From LMUY01 sp965199555 (GTDB taxonomy: Bacteria; Pseudomonadota; Alphaproteobacteria; Acetobacterales; Acetobacteraceae), in assembly GCA_965199555.1 (NCBI GenBank), contig CBDASJ010000006.1, positions 248,001 through 312,000 of the forward strand: a stretch of 64,000 nt of DNA. The letters run 5' to 3'. How positions within the stretch are numbered: the stretch's first letter is position 1; each line of letters opens with the position of its first letter. Of the stretch, positions 27,600-37,067 are shown piece by piece. The position numbers were made by a program, and so were the translations under genes. The notes under the pieces are model-generated. The model ran no database searches, was not told the DNA's origin, and saw only the letters and a list, made by a program, of their open reading frames with translations.

Positions 27600-27991
27600 T
27601 CATCGATAGTTCCGCTTTGATTGCAGTGGCGCTCATGGAAGAGGATCGAGAGCGTTTGGCGGACGCGATGGTTAGCGCGGATACGCGACGAACTTCTGCC
27701 GCCACTTGGCTTGAGTCATGCATCGTCATCGAGCGACGCAAGGACGCGACCGCCATCGCGCGTTTCGAGGCGCTGCTCGACCGATTGCGGTTGGAAGTCG
27801 TGCCAGTGTCACTCCAGCAGGCGACCGCAGCACGGCTGGCTCACCATCGGTTCGGCCGCGGCAACCACCCGGCGCGGCTGAACTACGGCGATTGCTTCGC
27901 CTACGCCCTGGCGAAGGTCACCGGTGAGCCGCTGCTGTTCAAGGGCAATGATTTCAGCCAGACCGACATCACCCCTGCCCTGAGAGCCTGA
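27596..27991 (+). CDS. vapC: VapC-type PIN-domain toxin ribonuclease
   Basis: 131-residue PIN endoribonuclease toxin; VapC toxins usually cut tRNA or rRNA and are Mg-dependent. The acidic site is complete: Asp4 in IIDSSAL, Glu40 in TWLESC, Asp99 in NYGDCFAYAL and Asp119 in GNDF. The start must be TTG at 27596, because the next ATG would delete Asp4. That TTG overlaps the vapB stop, and the vapC stop overlaps the glyS ATG (TGATG), so the module is coupled on both sides. It appears intact. Confidence 0.92.
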   Translation: MIIDSSALIAVALMEEDRERLADAMVSADTRRTSAATWLESCIVIERRKDATAIARFEALLDRLRLEVVPVSLQQATAARLAHHRFGRGNHPARLNYGDCFAYALAKVTGEPLLFKGNDFSQTDITPALRA

Positions 27992-30042
27992 TGCCCGAAC
28001 TGCTGCTGGAACTGTTCAGCGAGGAAATCCCCGCCCGCATGCAGGCGCGCGCAGCGGAGGACCTGTCGCGGCTGGTGAGCGCGGCGCTGGCGGGCCTGTC
28101 GCCGGTAGCCGTGCGAAGCTTCCACGGTCCGCGCCGCGTTGCCCTGACGGCGACGGTAAGCCCAGCCATCGCGGCGACAGCCACGGTGGAACGCGGCCCC
28201 CGCACCACCGCGCCGGAGCAGGCCTTGACGGGATTCCTGCGCAAGCATGGCGCCAGCCGCGACATGCTGGTGCAGGAAGGCGATTACTGGGTGCTGCACA
28301 AGCAGGCCGCCGCGCAGGATGCCGCGTCGCTGATCGCCAGTGCGCTGCCTGGGGTGCTACGCCGGTTTCCTTGGCCGAAATCGATGCGGTGGGGCGGAAC
28401 GGGCAGCCTGTTCACCTGGGTGCGGCCGCTCCGACGCATCCTCTGCGTGCTGGACGGTGCGACAGTGCCGTTCTCGCTGGCGGACGGTGCCGATGACGGC
28501 CACGGTTTGCAGGCCGGCAACGAGACGGAGGGTCATCGCTTCATGGCGCCGGCCGCCTTCACGGTGCATTCGGCGTCCGAGTGGCAGGCCGGGCTGCTGG
28601 CCTGCCGCGTCGTGGCGGATGCGAGCGAACGGCGGCGCCGGGTGGCGGACGGCGTGGCAGCGCTGGCGGCCGAGAAGGGGCTGACCGTGGCGGACGACCC
28701 GGCGCTGCTGGACGAGGTGGCCGGGCTGGTGGAATGGCCGGTGCCGCTGCTGGGCCGGATCGACGCCGGCTTCATGGACCTGCCGGCCGAGGTCATGCAG
28801 GTGTCGATGCGGGTGAACCAGCGCTACTTCGCCCTCCGCACCGCAGACGGCGCCCCTGCCCCGTTCTTCGCCTTTGCCGCCAACATCGAGGCGCCCGATG
28901 GCGGTGCCGCCATCGTCGCGGGTAACGAGCGGGTGCTGCGTGCCCGTTTCAGCGATGCCCGGCACTTCTGGGACGCGGACCGCCGGGTGAAGCTGGCCGA
29001 CCGCGTGGCCGCACTGGATGCAGTGACCTTCCACGCCCGGCTCGGCAGCCAAGGCGCCCGCGTGCACCGCATCATGCAGCTCGCCGGGCAAATCGCGCCG
29101 CATGTCGGCGCCGACCCGGCCCTGGCCGCCCGCGCCGCCTGGCTGGCCAAGGCGGACCTGGTGACGGGGATGGTGGGCGAGTTCCCAGAATTACAGGGCG
29201 TCATGGGTCGCTATTACGCCCTGCATGATGGCGAAGACCCCGCGGTGGCCGATGCCGTGCGTGACCATTATGCGCCGAAGGGTCCGGCCGACGCCGTGCC
29301 GTCCGCCCCGGTCACGATTGCCGTGGCGCTGGCCGACAAGATCGACCTGCTGGCCAGCTTCTTCGCCATCGGCGAGGTGCCGACCGGCTCCGGCGACCCG
29401 TTCGCCTTGCGCCGCGCCGCCTTGGGCATCGTCCGCATCATTCGCGACGGCGAATATCGCCTGAACCTGCTGCCCTTGATCAGCCTGTGCGCCGCGGCCC
29501 TGCCCACCGCGCCGCCCGCCGCCGAAATTGTGGCCTTCATCGTCGAACGGGCCAAGGTGCAGTTGCGTGCGGAAGGCACCCGGCACGACGTGCTGGACGC
29601 AGTGTTCGCGGCGGAAGGCGGCGACGATCTGGCCTTCCTGCTGGATCTATCCGAGCAGGTCGGCGCGCTGCTCCGCCAGCCGGACGGCGCGAGCCTGCTG
29701 GTGGCCCACAAGCGCGCCGCCAACATCCTGCGCATCGAGGGCGCCAAGGATGGCTCGGCGGCCGGCGAGCCCGACCCGGCGCTGTTCGTGCTGCCGGAGG
29801 AGCAGGCGCTGCATGCCAGGCTTCACACTGTGGACCAGACCGTGCACGCGCACCTGCGGGCAGCCGAATTCACCGCCGCCATGCAGGCGCTTGCCTCACT
29901 GCGGCCATCCTTGGATGCGTTCTTCGACAAGGTGACGGTGAACGACGCCAATCCGGCGCTTCGCCGCAACCGCCTGAATCTGCTACACCGCGTGCGCGCG
30001 ACCATGGACCGGGTGGCGGATTTCTCCCGTATCGAGGGCTGA
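27991..30042 (+). CDS. glyS: Glycyl-tRNA synthetase, beta subunit
   Basis: 683-residue beta subunit, which binds tRNA-Gly and is required with GlyQ for aminoacylation. It opens with the typical MPELLLELFSEEIPARMQ and contains the conserved FPKSMRW-like motif (FPWPKSMRWG near 125-134) and an HD-type central region. The C-terminal anticodon-binding domain ends FFDKVTVNDANPALRRNRLN. The ATG overlaps the vapC stop. It is followed by ppdK after one base, so glyQ, vapB, vapC, glyS and ppdK form one apparent transcription unit. Confidence 0.97.
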   Translation: MPELLLELFSEEIPARMQARAAEDLSRLVSAALAGLSPVAVRSFHGPRRVALTATVSPAIAATATVERGPRTTAPEQALTGFLRKHGASRDMLVQEGDYWVLHKQAAAQDAASLIASALPGVLRRFPWPKSMRWGGTGSLFTWVRPLRRILCVLDGATVPFSLADGADDGHGLQAGNETEGHRFMAPAAFTVHSASEWQAGLLACRVVADASERRRRVADGVAALAAEKGLTVADDPALLDEVAGLVEWPVPLLGRIDAGFMDLPAEVMQVSMRVNQRYFALRTADGAPAPFFAFAANIEAPDGGAAIVAGNERVLRARFSDARHFWDADRRVKLADRVAALDAVTFHARLGSQGARVHRIMQLAGQIAPHVGADPALAARAAWLAKADLVTGMVGEFPELQGVMGRYYALHDGEDPAVADAVRDHYAPKGPADAVPSAPVTIAVALADKIDLLASFFAIGEVPTGSGDPFALRRAALGIVRIIRDGEYRLNLLPLISLCAAALPTAPPAAEIVAFIVERAKVQLRAEGTRHDVLDAVFAAEGGDDLAFLLDLSEQVGALLRQPDGASLLVAHKRAANILRIEGAKDGSAAGEPDPALFVLPEEQALHARLHTVDQTVHAHLRAAEFTAAMQALASLRPSLDAFFDKVTVNDANPALRRNRLNLLHRVRATMDRVADFSRIEG

Positions 30043-30043
30043 C

Positions 30044-32713
30044 ATGACGAAGTGGGTGTATAGTTTCGGCGCCGGCCACAACGAGGGGCGAGCCGACATG
30101 CGCAACCTGCTCGGCGGCAAGGGCGCCAATCTGGCGGAGATGGCGTCCATCGAGCTGCCGGTTCCGCCGGGCTTCACCATCACCACCGAGGTCTGCACCG
30201 CCTTCTACGACAACGGCCGCAAATATCCGGACGACCTCGCCGACCAGGTGAAGGGCGCGCTGGCCCTGGTGGAACAGGCGGTCGGGCTGCGCTTCGGCGA
30301 CCGCGAGCACCCGCTGCTGGTGTCGGTCCGCTCCGGCGCCCGCGTGTCCATGCCGGGCATGATGGACACGGTGCTCAACCTGGGGCTGAACGACGAAACG
30401 GTGGAAGGCCTGGCGAAGGCCAGCGGCGATCCACGCTTCGCCTGGGACAGCTACCGCCGCTTCATCCAAATGTATGGCTCGGTGGTGCTTGGCGTGGACC
30501 ACCACCGCTTCGAGGAGATCATCGAAAGCGCCAAGCTGGATGCCGGCGTCACCGAGGATACCGGCCTGTCCCCCACGCATTGGCAGCAGGTCGTGGCCGA
30601 GTACAAGGAAATGGTGCAGGCCGACCTCGGCAAGCCCTTCCCGCAGGAGCCGGCGGAGCAGCTTTGGGGCGCGATCGGCGCGGTGTTCGGCTCCTGGATG
30701 AACCCGCGGGCCAACACCTACCGCCGCTTGCACGACATCCCGGCGTCCTGGGGCACGGCGGTGAACGTGCAGGCCATGGTGTTCGGCAACATGGGCGAGG
30801 ACTGCGCCACCGGCGTGTGCTTCACCCGCGATCCGTCAACCGGCGAGGATTTGTTCTACGGCGAGTTCCTGGTCAACGCGCAGGGCGAAGACGTGGTGGC
30901 CGGCATCCGTACGCCGCAGCCGCTGTCCCGCCTGCGGGCCAAGCCGGGCGAGATCTCCATGGAGGAGGCGCTGCCCGCCGTATACCAGGACCTGGTCCGC
31001 GTCCGCACCACGCTCGAGACGCACTACAAGGACATGCAGGACATCGAGTTCACGGTCCAGCAGCAGAAGCTCTACATGCTGCAAACCCGCAGCGGCAAGC
31101 GCACGGCGGCGGCCAGCCTGCGCATTGCAGTGGAGATGGCGCAGTCGGGCTTGATCGACCGCAAGGAAGCGGTGCGCCGGGTCAACCCGGCCAGCCTGGA
31201 CCAGTTGCTGCACCCGACGCTGGACCCCAAGGCGCCCCGCACGCTGATCTCCAAGGGCCTGCCCGCCAGCCCGGGTGCCGCCAGCGGCGTGGTGGTGTTC
31301 AACTCGGATGAAGCGGAGATGCGCGCCGGCAAGGGTGAGGCGGTGATCCTGGTGCGGGTGGAAACCAGCCCGGAGGACATCCACGGCATGCACGCCGCGC
31401 GCGGCATCGTCACCACGCGCGGCGGCATGACCAGCCACGCGGCGGTGGTGGCGCGCGGCATGGGGCGGCCCTGCGTGTCCGGCGCGGGCGGCATTTCCGT
31501 CGATTACGGCGCCCAAACCCTGACAGCCGGCAGCCGCACGGTGCGCGCCGGGGACACCATCACGTTGGATGGCGCCACCGGCGAGGTGTTCGCCGGCGCC
31601 GTGGCCATGGTCGAACCGGCGTTGTCCGGCGACTTCGCGACGTTGATGGAATGGGCCGACGGGCTGCGCCGCATGAAGGTGCGCGCAAATGCAGAAACCC
31701 CGCTGGACGCGGAAACCGCCCGCAAGTTCGGCGCCGAGGGCATTGGCCTGTGCCGGACCGAGCACATGTTCTTCGATCCGGCGCGCATCGGCGCGGTGCG
31801 GCAGATGATCATGGCGCAGGACGAGCGGGGACGCCGGGCGGCGTTGGCCAAGCTGCTGCCGTTCCAGCGCGACGATTTCCGCGACCTGTTCCGCATCATG
31901 GCCGGCCTGCCCTGCACCATTCGCCTGCTGGACCCGCCGCTGCACGAGTTCCTGCCGCACCAGGAAGCCGAGTTGGCCGACGTGGCCGCCGGGCTGGGCG
32001 AGGAACTGGAAATCATCCGCCGCCGGGCCGACGAGCTGAAGGAGGCCAACCCGATGCTGGGGCATCGCGGCTGCCGCCTGGGCATCTCCTACCCCGAAAT
32101 CTACGAGATGCAGGCGCGCGCCATCTTCGAGGGCGCCATCGCGGCGACGGAGCAGCAAGGCAAGGCACCGGTGCCGGAGATCATGATCCCCCTGGTCGCC
32201 ACCAAACGGGAGCTGGAGATCACCCGCGCCCAGGTGGATCGCATCGCGGCCGAAGTGTTCAAGGAAACTGGCCGCACCATCGAGTACTCGGTCGGCACCA
32301 TGATCGAGCTCCCGCGCGCCGCGCTTACCGCCGACACGATCGCCGAGGCAGCCGACTTCTTCTCCTTCGGCACCAACGACCTGACGCAGACCGCGTTCGG
32401 CCTGTCGCGCGACGACGCCGGCAAGTTCCTGCCGCAATATGTCGATCAGGGCATCCTGCCGAAGGACCCGTTCGTTTCGATCGACATCGAAGGCGTCGGT
32501 GCCCTGGTGCGCATCGCCTCCGAGAAGGGGCGGCACACCAAGAACGCATTGAAGATGGGCATCTGCGGCGAGCATGGCGGCGACCCGGCCTCCATCGCCT
32601 TTTGCGAGGAAGTCGGGTTGGATTACGTGTCGTGCTCGCCCTACCGGGTCCCGGTCGCCCGCCTGGCCGCAGCCCAGGCCGCCTTGGGCGCGAGCGGGGA
32701 CAAGACCGCCTGA
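30044..32713 (+). CDS. ppdK: Pyruvate, phosphate dikinase
   Basis: 889-residue enzyme interconverting pyruvate, ATP and phosphate with phosphoenolpyruvate, AMP and pyrophosphate, used here for gluconeogenesis or reversible glycolysis. The N-terminal ATP-grasp part has GGKGANLAEMASIELPVPPG near 22-41. The swivelling domain has the phosphorylated His in GGMTSHAAVVARGMG near 465. The C-terminal PEP barrel ends with GICGEHGGDP and a catalytic Cys-containing segment YVSCSPYRVPVARLA. GAGG precedes the ATG. The glyS-ppdK order occurs in other Alphaproteobacteria. Confidence 0.97.
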   Translation: MTKWVYSFGAGHNEGRADMRNLLGGKGANLAEMASIELPVPPGFTITTEVCTAFYDNGRKYPDDLADQVKGALALVEQAVGLRFGDREHPLLVSVRSGARVSMPGMMDTVLNLGLNDETVEGLAKASGDPRFAWDSYRRFIQMYGSVVLGVDHHRFEEIIESAKLDAGVTEDTGLSPTHWQQVVAEYKEMVQADLGKPFPQEPAEQLWGAIGAVFGSWMNPRANTYRRLHDIPASWGTAVNVQAMVFGNMGEDCATGVCFTRDPSTGEDLFYGEFLVNAQGEDVVAGIRTPQPLSRLRAKPGEISMEEALPAVYQDLVRVRTTLETHYKDMQDIEFTVQQQKLYMLQTRSGKRTAAASLRIAVEMAQSGLIDRKEAVRRVNPASLDQLLHPTLDPKAPRTLISKGLPASPGAASGVVVFNSDEAEMRAGKGEAVILVRVETSPEDIHGMHAARGIVTTRGGMTSHAAVVARGMGRPCVSGAGGISVDYGAQTLTAGSRTVRAGDTITLDGATGEVFAGAVAMVEPALSGDFATLMEWADGLRRMKVRANAETPLDAETARKFGAEGIGLCRTEHMFFDPARIGAVRQMIMAQDERGRRAALAKLLPFQRDDFRDLFRIMAGLPCTIRLLDPPLHEFLPHQEAELADVAAGLGEELEIIRRRADELKEANPMLGHRGCRLGISYPEIYEMQARAIFEGAIAATEQQGKAPVPEIMIPLVATKRELEITRAQVDRIAAEVFKETGRTIEYSVGTMIELPRAALTADTIAEAADFFSFGTNDLTQTAFGLSRDDAGKFLPQYVDQGILPKDPFVSIDIEGVGALVRIASEKGRHTKNALKMGICGEHGGDPASIAFCEEVGLDYVSCSPYRVPVARLAAAQAALGASGDKTA

Positions 32714-32715
32714 GC

Positions 32716-32737
32716 GGCGGCCGTTGCCGCGGCCGCC
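32716..32737 (+). terminator. Possible terminator hairpin after ppdK
   Basis: GGCGGCC and GGCCGCC form a 7-bp all-GC stem with an 8-base loop just after the ppdK stop. No U tract follows, so a factor-dependent or processing role is as likely. Confidence 0.35.
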
Positions 32738-32803
32738 CTGCCCTCCCATGTGGGGGCGGCGGCCGCGAGGCGGTTCGAGCATAAACCAAGAGGGGAAAAG
32801 CCC

Positions 32804-33985
32804 ATGACCGAGGCATGCATCGTTGGCTGGGCGCATTCGCCGTTCGGCAAGCTGGACGATCCCGATCTGGAAAGCCTGATCGCCCGCGTGGCCGGCGCCG
32901 CGATCGAGGATGCCGGCATTCCTGCCGCCGATGTTGACGGCGTGTTCGTCGGCAACTTCAACAGCGGGTTCAGCAAGCAGAATTTCCCCGGCTCGCTGGC
33001 GATGCAAAGCGTTCCGGACCTGCGGTTCAAGCCCGCCGCGCGCTACGAAAACGCTTGCGCCTCCGGCTCCGCCGCGGTGTTCGCCGCGCGCGACTTCATT
33101 GCCGCCGGCCGTGGCCGGTTCGCCCTGGTGATCGGGGTGGAAAAGATGACGGCGACCCCTGGCCCCCAGGTGGGCGACAATCTACTGGGCGCGTCCTACC
33201 GCAAGGAGGAGGGCGACATCCCGGCCGGGTTCGCCGGCGTGTTCGGCCGCATTGCCGAGACGTATTTCCAGCGCCACGGCGACCAAAGCGACGCCTTGGC
33301 GGCGATCGCGGCGAAGAACCACAAGAACGGGGTCGACAACCCCTTCGCACAGATGCGCCGGGACCTCGGGTTTGATTTCTGCCGCACCGCCTCCGACAAG
33401 AACCCCTACGTCGCCGGGCCGCTGAAGCGTACGGATTGTTCGCTGGTGTCGGATGGTGCCGCGGCGCTGATCCTGGCGGACGAAGACACCGCCCGGGCGC
33501 TGGCGCAGGACGGTGGCAAGTCCGTGCGCTTCCGCGCCACCGCGCACGTGAACGAGTTCCTGCCGCTTTCCCGCCGCGACCCGACCCGGTTCGAGGCCGG
33601 TGCGGTGGCGTGGCGCAAGGCACTGGACGGCGCGGGGTTGGCGTTGGACGATTTGTCGTTCGTGGAAACGCATGATTGCTTCACCATCGCGGAACTGATC
33701 GAGTACGAGGCGATGGGGCTGGTGCCGGAGGGCCAGGGCGCACGGGCCGCACTGGAAGGCTGGACGGCGCCGGACGGCAAGCTGCCGGTGAACCGGTCAG
33801 GTGGGTTGAAGTCGAAGGGTCATCCAGTGGGCGCCACCGGCGTGTCCATGCACGTGATGGCGGCCATGCAGCTGACCGGCCGTGCCGGCGACATGCAGTT
33901 GCCCAAGGCGGATGTCGGGGCGGTGTTCAACATGGGCGGCGCCGCGGTCGCGAACTACGTGTCCATTCTGGAACGCCAGGCCTAG
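32804..33985 (+). CDS. Thiolase / acetyl-CoA acetyltransferase family protein (SCP-x type)
   Basis: 393-residue thiolase-like enzyme. The nucleophilic Cys is in YENACASGSAAVFAARD at about residue 85; ETHDCFTIAELIEY supplies a His near 290; and SKGHPVGATGVS near 338-349 the second catalytic His. The C-terminus FNMGGAAVANYV lacks the classical CxG of biosynthetic thiolases, which puts it in the SCP2/SCP-x-like group; it may cleave or form beta-ketoacyl-CoAs of unusual chains. AAGAGGGG stands before the ATG. Its TAG stop shares a CTAG tetranucleotide with the stop of the convergent monooxygenase gene. Confidence 0.9.
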   Translation: MTEACIVGWAHSPFGKLDDPDLESLIARVAGAAIEDAGIPAADVDGVFVGNFNSGFSKQNFPGSLAMQSVPDLRFKPAARYENACASGSAAVFAARDFIAAGRGRFALVIGVEKMTATPGPQVGDNLLGASYRKEEGDIPAGFAGVFGRIAETYFQRHGDQSDALAAIAAKNHKNGVDNPFAQMRRDLGFDFCRTASDKNPYVAGPLKRTDCSLVSDGAAALILADEDTARALAQDGGKSVRFRATAHVNEFLPLSRRDPTRFEAGAVAWRKALDGAGLALDDLSFVETHDCFTIAELIEYEAMGLVPEGQGARAALEGWTAPDGKLPVNRSGGLKSKGHPVGATGVSMHVMAAMQLTGRAGDMQLPKADVGAVFNMGGAAVANYVSILERQA

Positions 33986-35409
33986 CCCATGCCTTGGGGA
34001 AAGCCCTCTCCCTTGGGAGAGGGAGCCACGATAGCCTGAGGGACATCGTAGGCGTCCAGGCTGCGCCAATGGTGCTCCAAATCCGCCTTGAACAAGCCAC
34101 GGGTCAATCCGGCGACCAACTTGGGCACCGCCGTCGTCATCGCGTTGATCGACGAACCTGACGGCCCGAAGCTCATTGTGGAGGCAATGTTGAACAAGTG
34201 GATGTCCTGCATCCACGTCGCCCGGCCCGCCTGCCGCGGCACCAGGCTGTAGTCGACGGCCAGGTAGGGAAAGCGGCCGAGCCGATCGTCGCGTTCCTCC
34301 GCCGGTGGATCGTAGCGGTCGCACCAGCGCGCGATGTCGTCCGCGATGCGCGCCAGTTCCGGACGCAGGGCAAAATCCATCTCCACCCCGGTGCCGCAGA
34401 TCAGGAAATCCGCCGCGAACACCCCGCGCGGCGTCTGCACCTCCAGCCCGTCGCCGCATGGTCGCGCGCCCGTCCAAGGCGCGGCGGTGTGCAGATGGAA
34501 CCGCTCATGGCGGGCGCAGCGATCGTAGGTCGGCTGGGGGAAGCCTTCGCGCAGGCCGAGGATGCGGCTCATGAAGCGCCAGCGCCACGCATCGTCCAGG
34601 TCGGACAGGTGCCGCAGGAATCCGGCGAAGGTCAGCCAGCGGAACGGCTGCACCACCTGCGGTTCCGCCCGGCGGCAGAACAGCGACACCTCGGCCGCAC
34701 CCGCCTCCAGCGCCACCGCCGCGTTATCGAACGCGGAGGCGCCGGCGCCCAGCACCGCCACCCGCTTGCCGCGCAATGCCGCAAAATCAATCGCCTCGGC
34801 GGTGTGGGCCCGTAGATGCACCGGCAGCGCCGCCACGAAGGGCGGCATCCACCACTGGCCGGCGCCGTCCTGGCCGGTGGCCAGGACCACCTTGCGCGCA
34901 TAGCGCACCGTGCCGCCCACCGTCACCGCGAGCAGGCCATCCGCGGGCGCGATATCCGTCACCGACGCCTCGTGTTGCACGGGGACGCCGACGGTGTCGC
35001 GCACCCAGGCCAGATAAGCGGCCCAGTCCTGGCGGGCGATCAGCTCCAGCGCCTGCCAATGCGCTTCGCCGTACCGCGCCTCGTGCCAGGATTGATACCC
35101 CAAGCTTGGCAGGTCCAAATCGGGGCCGGTGTAGTCCTTCGGCGAGCGCAGCGTGTGCATGCGGGCGTAGCTGAGCCACGGCCCTTCCTCGTCGCGCCGG
35201 GCGCGGTCCACCACAAGGATGTTGGTCACCTGCGCCCGCAGCAGCCCGACCGCGGTCGCCAGGCCGGACTGCCCGGCGCCCACCACCAGCACGTCCAGCG
35301 CCGGCGCGCCGTCCGGCCCGGTGCGCGGCTCCAGCCACGGCAGCCGCGGATGCGCGATGCGGGCCAGATCGTCCCGCACCCGCGCCGCCAGCCGATCCAG
35401 CGCCGTCAT
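33982..35409 (-). CDS. Flavin-dependent monooxygenase / NAD(P)-binding oxidoreductase
   Basis: 475-residue class B-type flavoprotein. The FAD-binding motif GAGQSG lies at about 44-49 and a second dinucleotide site GAGASA (NADPH) at about 221-226, as in flavin-containing and Baeyer-Villiger monooxygenases. The ATG overlaps the stop of the upstream ABC ATPase gene (ATGA), making it the last gene of the peptide-transporter operon; it may oxidise the imported compound. The last ~12 residues (SPKGEGFPQGMG) are encoded by a palindromic hairpin element. The substrate is unknown. Confidence 0.88.
   Translation of the reverse strand: MTALDRLAARVRDDLARIAHPRLPWLEPRTGPDGAPALDVLVVGAGQSGLATAVGLLRAQVTNILVVDRARRDEEGPWLSYARMHTLRSPKDYTGPDLDLPSLGYQSWHEARYGEAHWQALELIARQDWAAYLAWVRDTVGVPVQHEASVTDIAPADGLLAVTVGGTVRYARKVVLATGQDGAGQWWMPPFVAALPVHLRAHTAEAIDFAALRGKRVAVLGAGASAFDNAAVALEAGAAEVSLFCRRAEPQVVQPFRWLTFAGFLRHLSDLDDAWRWRFMSRILGLREGFPQPTYDRCARHERFHLHTAAPWTGARPCGDGLEVQTPRGVFAADFLICGTGVEMDFALRPELARIADDIARWCDRYDPPAEERDDRLGRFPYLAVDYSLVPRQAGRATWMQDIHLFNIASTMSFGPSGSSINAMTTAVPKLVAGLTRGLFKADLEHHWRSLDAYDVPQAIVAPSPKGEGFPQGMG
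34004..34023. repeat. Perfect palindromic hairpin (REP-like) within the 3' end of the monooxygenase gene
   Basis: CCCTCTCCC, two T bases, then GGGAGAGGG form a perfect 9-bp stem. It sits at the junction of two convergent genes and resembles dispersed REP-type palindromes of alphaproteobacteria; I saw no exact second copy in the window. It could also terminate transcription from either side. Confidence 0.5.
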
Positions 35410-37067
35410 CCGGGAACGGGTTGCAGCACCGGGCCGGCAGCATGCGGGTCGAAATGCGGGATCGCATCCAGCAGGGTGCGCGTATAGGCAGCTTGCGGCC
35501 GGTCAAATACCTGCGCGCTGGCCCCGGCCTCCACCACCTTGCCCCCCTGCAACACCACGATGCCGTCGCACAGCATGCGTACGACATTGAGGTCGTGGCT
35601 GACGAACAGCATCGCCAGATCGTCTTCCCGCCGCAGCCGGTCCAGCAGTTGCAGGATCACCGCCTGGATCGACACGTCCAACGCCGCGGTCGGTTCGTCC
35701 AAAACCAGCAGGCGCGGCCGCGGCGCCACGGCACGGGCGATGCCCACCCGCGCCTTTTGCCCGCCGGACAATTGGTGCGGATAGCGCTGGAGCAACTCGG
35801 CCGGCAGCCCGGCGCGCGCGGCAGCCTCCGTCACGCGGGCGATCAAGGCCGTGCCGTCCCGCATCCGCTCCAACCGGCGCAGCGGGTGGGCGATGCTGTC
35901 GAACGCGGTGAAGCGCGGGTTCAGGCTGTCATGCGGGTCCTGGAAGACGATCTGCACGTCCCGCCGCCGTGGCGAGCGGTGAAACTCGTTGGCCGGGATC
36001 GCCGAGATCGACTCGCCGGCAAAGATGATGTCGCCGCCATCCACGTCGATCAGCCGGGTGATCAGGCGGGACAGCGTGCTCTTGCCGGAGCCGGATTCGC
36101 CCACCAGCCCGAGGCTGCCGCCGGGCGGCAGGCTGAACGACACGTCATCCACCGCGCGCACCGGGCCGGGAAACACCTTGAGCACGTTGCGCAAGTCCAG
36201 CAGCGCGCCGGTGCCGGGCGGCCGCTGCCGTGGTTCCACCGCAGCCGGCCGCTCGCCCGGCGCCAAATCCGCCAGCGTCGAGCGCCGCGTGGGCGAGGCG
36301 GCGATCAGCCGGCGCGTGTAGGGGTGGGACGGCGCACGGAACAGCGCCAGGGTCGGCCCCTGCTCCACGATGCGGCCGCGTTCCATCACCGCGATGTCGG
36401 CGCAATACCGGGCAGCGAGGCCGAGGTCGTGCGTGATCAGGATCATCGCCATGCCACGCTCCGCGGTGATGCGGGCGAGCAAGTCCATCACTGCCTGCTG
36501 CGTGGTCACGTCCAGGCCGGTGGTCGGCTCGTCCGCGATCAGCAGCGCCGGCTCGCAGGCCATCGCCATGGCGATCATCACCCGCTGGCACATGCCGCCG
36601 GACAGCTCGGCGGGATAGGCGTGCAGGCGCTGCTCCGGATCGCGGATCAGCACGGCGCGCAACAGCTCCAGCGCCTGCGCCCGCGCGGCGGCCACGGGGA
36701 CGCGGCGATGCGCGCGCAGCACGTCGACGATCTGCTGCTCCACCGTGCGGATCGGGTTGAGCGCGGACCGCGGGCTTTGGAAGATCATCGACATGGCGGC
36801 GCCGCGCAGGCTCTGCAGATCGCCATGCCGCGCCCGAGTGATGTCGCGGCCCCCGAACAGCACCCGGCCGGCATCGATGCGCCCCGCGCGGTCCAGCAGC
36901 CGCATGACGGCCAGGGAGGTGACGGATTTGCCGGACCCGCTTTCCCCCACGATGCCCAGTGTCTGCCCGGCCTCCAGCGTGAAATCGATGCCGTGCAGCG
37001 CCGTGACCGGGCCGTGCCGGGTGGAGAAACTGACGCGAAGGTCCTCCACGCGCAGCAGGGCGGTCAT
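35406..37067 (-). CDS. Peptide/nickel-type ABC transporter, fused double ATPase (DppD-DppF)
   Basis: 553-residue cytoplasmic ATPase with two complete ABC domains in one chain. The first has Walker A GESGSGKS (~41-48), signature LSGGM (~155-159) and Walker B LLIADEP. The second has Walker A GESGSGKS (~323-330), LSGGQ and LLVLDEP. In most operons these are separate DppD and DppF proteins. The start at 37067 overlaps the stop of the permease gene; the open frame continuing upstream is antisense-like noise. It powers uptake through the two permeases at 37064-38958. Confidence 0.94.
   Translation of the reverse strand: MTALLRVEDLRVSFSTRHGPVTALHGIDFTLEAGQTLGIVGESGSGKSVTSLAVMRLLDRAGRIDAGRVLFGGRDITRARHGDLQSLRGAAMSMIFQSPRSALNPIRTVEQQIVDVLRAHRRVPVAAARAQALELLRAVLIRDPEQRLHAYPAELSGGMCQRVMIAMAMACEPALLIADEPTTGLDVTTQQAVMDLLARITAERGMAMILITHDLGLAARYCADIAVMERGRIVEQGPTLALFRAPSHPYTRRLIAASPTRRSTLADLAPGERPAAVEPRQRPPGTGALLDLRNVLKVFPGPVRAVDDVSFSLPPGGSLGLVGESGSGKSTLSRLITRLIDVDGGDIIFAGESISAIPANEFHRSPRRRDVQIVFQDPHDSLNPRFTAFDSIAHPLRRLERMRDGTALIARVTEAAARAGLPAELLQRYPHQLSGGQKARVGIARAVAPRPRLLVLDEPTAALDVSIQAVILQLLDRLRREDDLAMLFVSHDLNVVRMLCDGIVVLQGGKVVEAGASAQVFDRPQAAYTRTLLDAIPHFDPHAAGPVLQPVPG

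Noticed and set aside
30836..33007. 723-codon minus-strand open frame opposite ppdK and the thiolase
   Set aside because: Antisense shadow of two well-supported genes.
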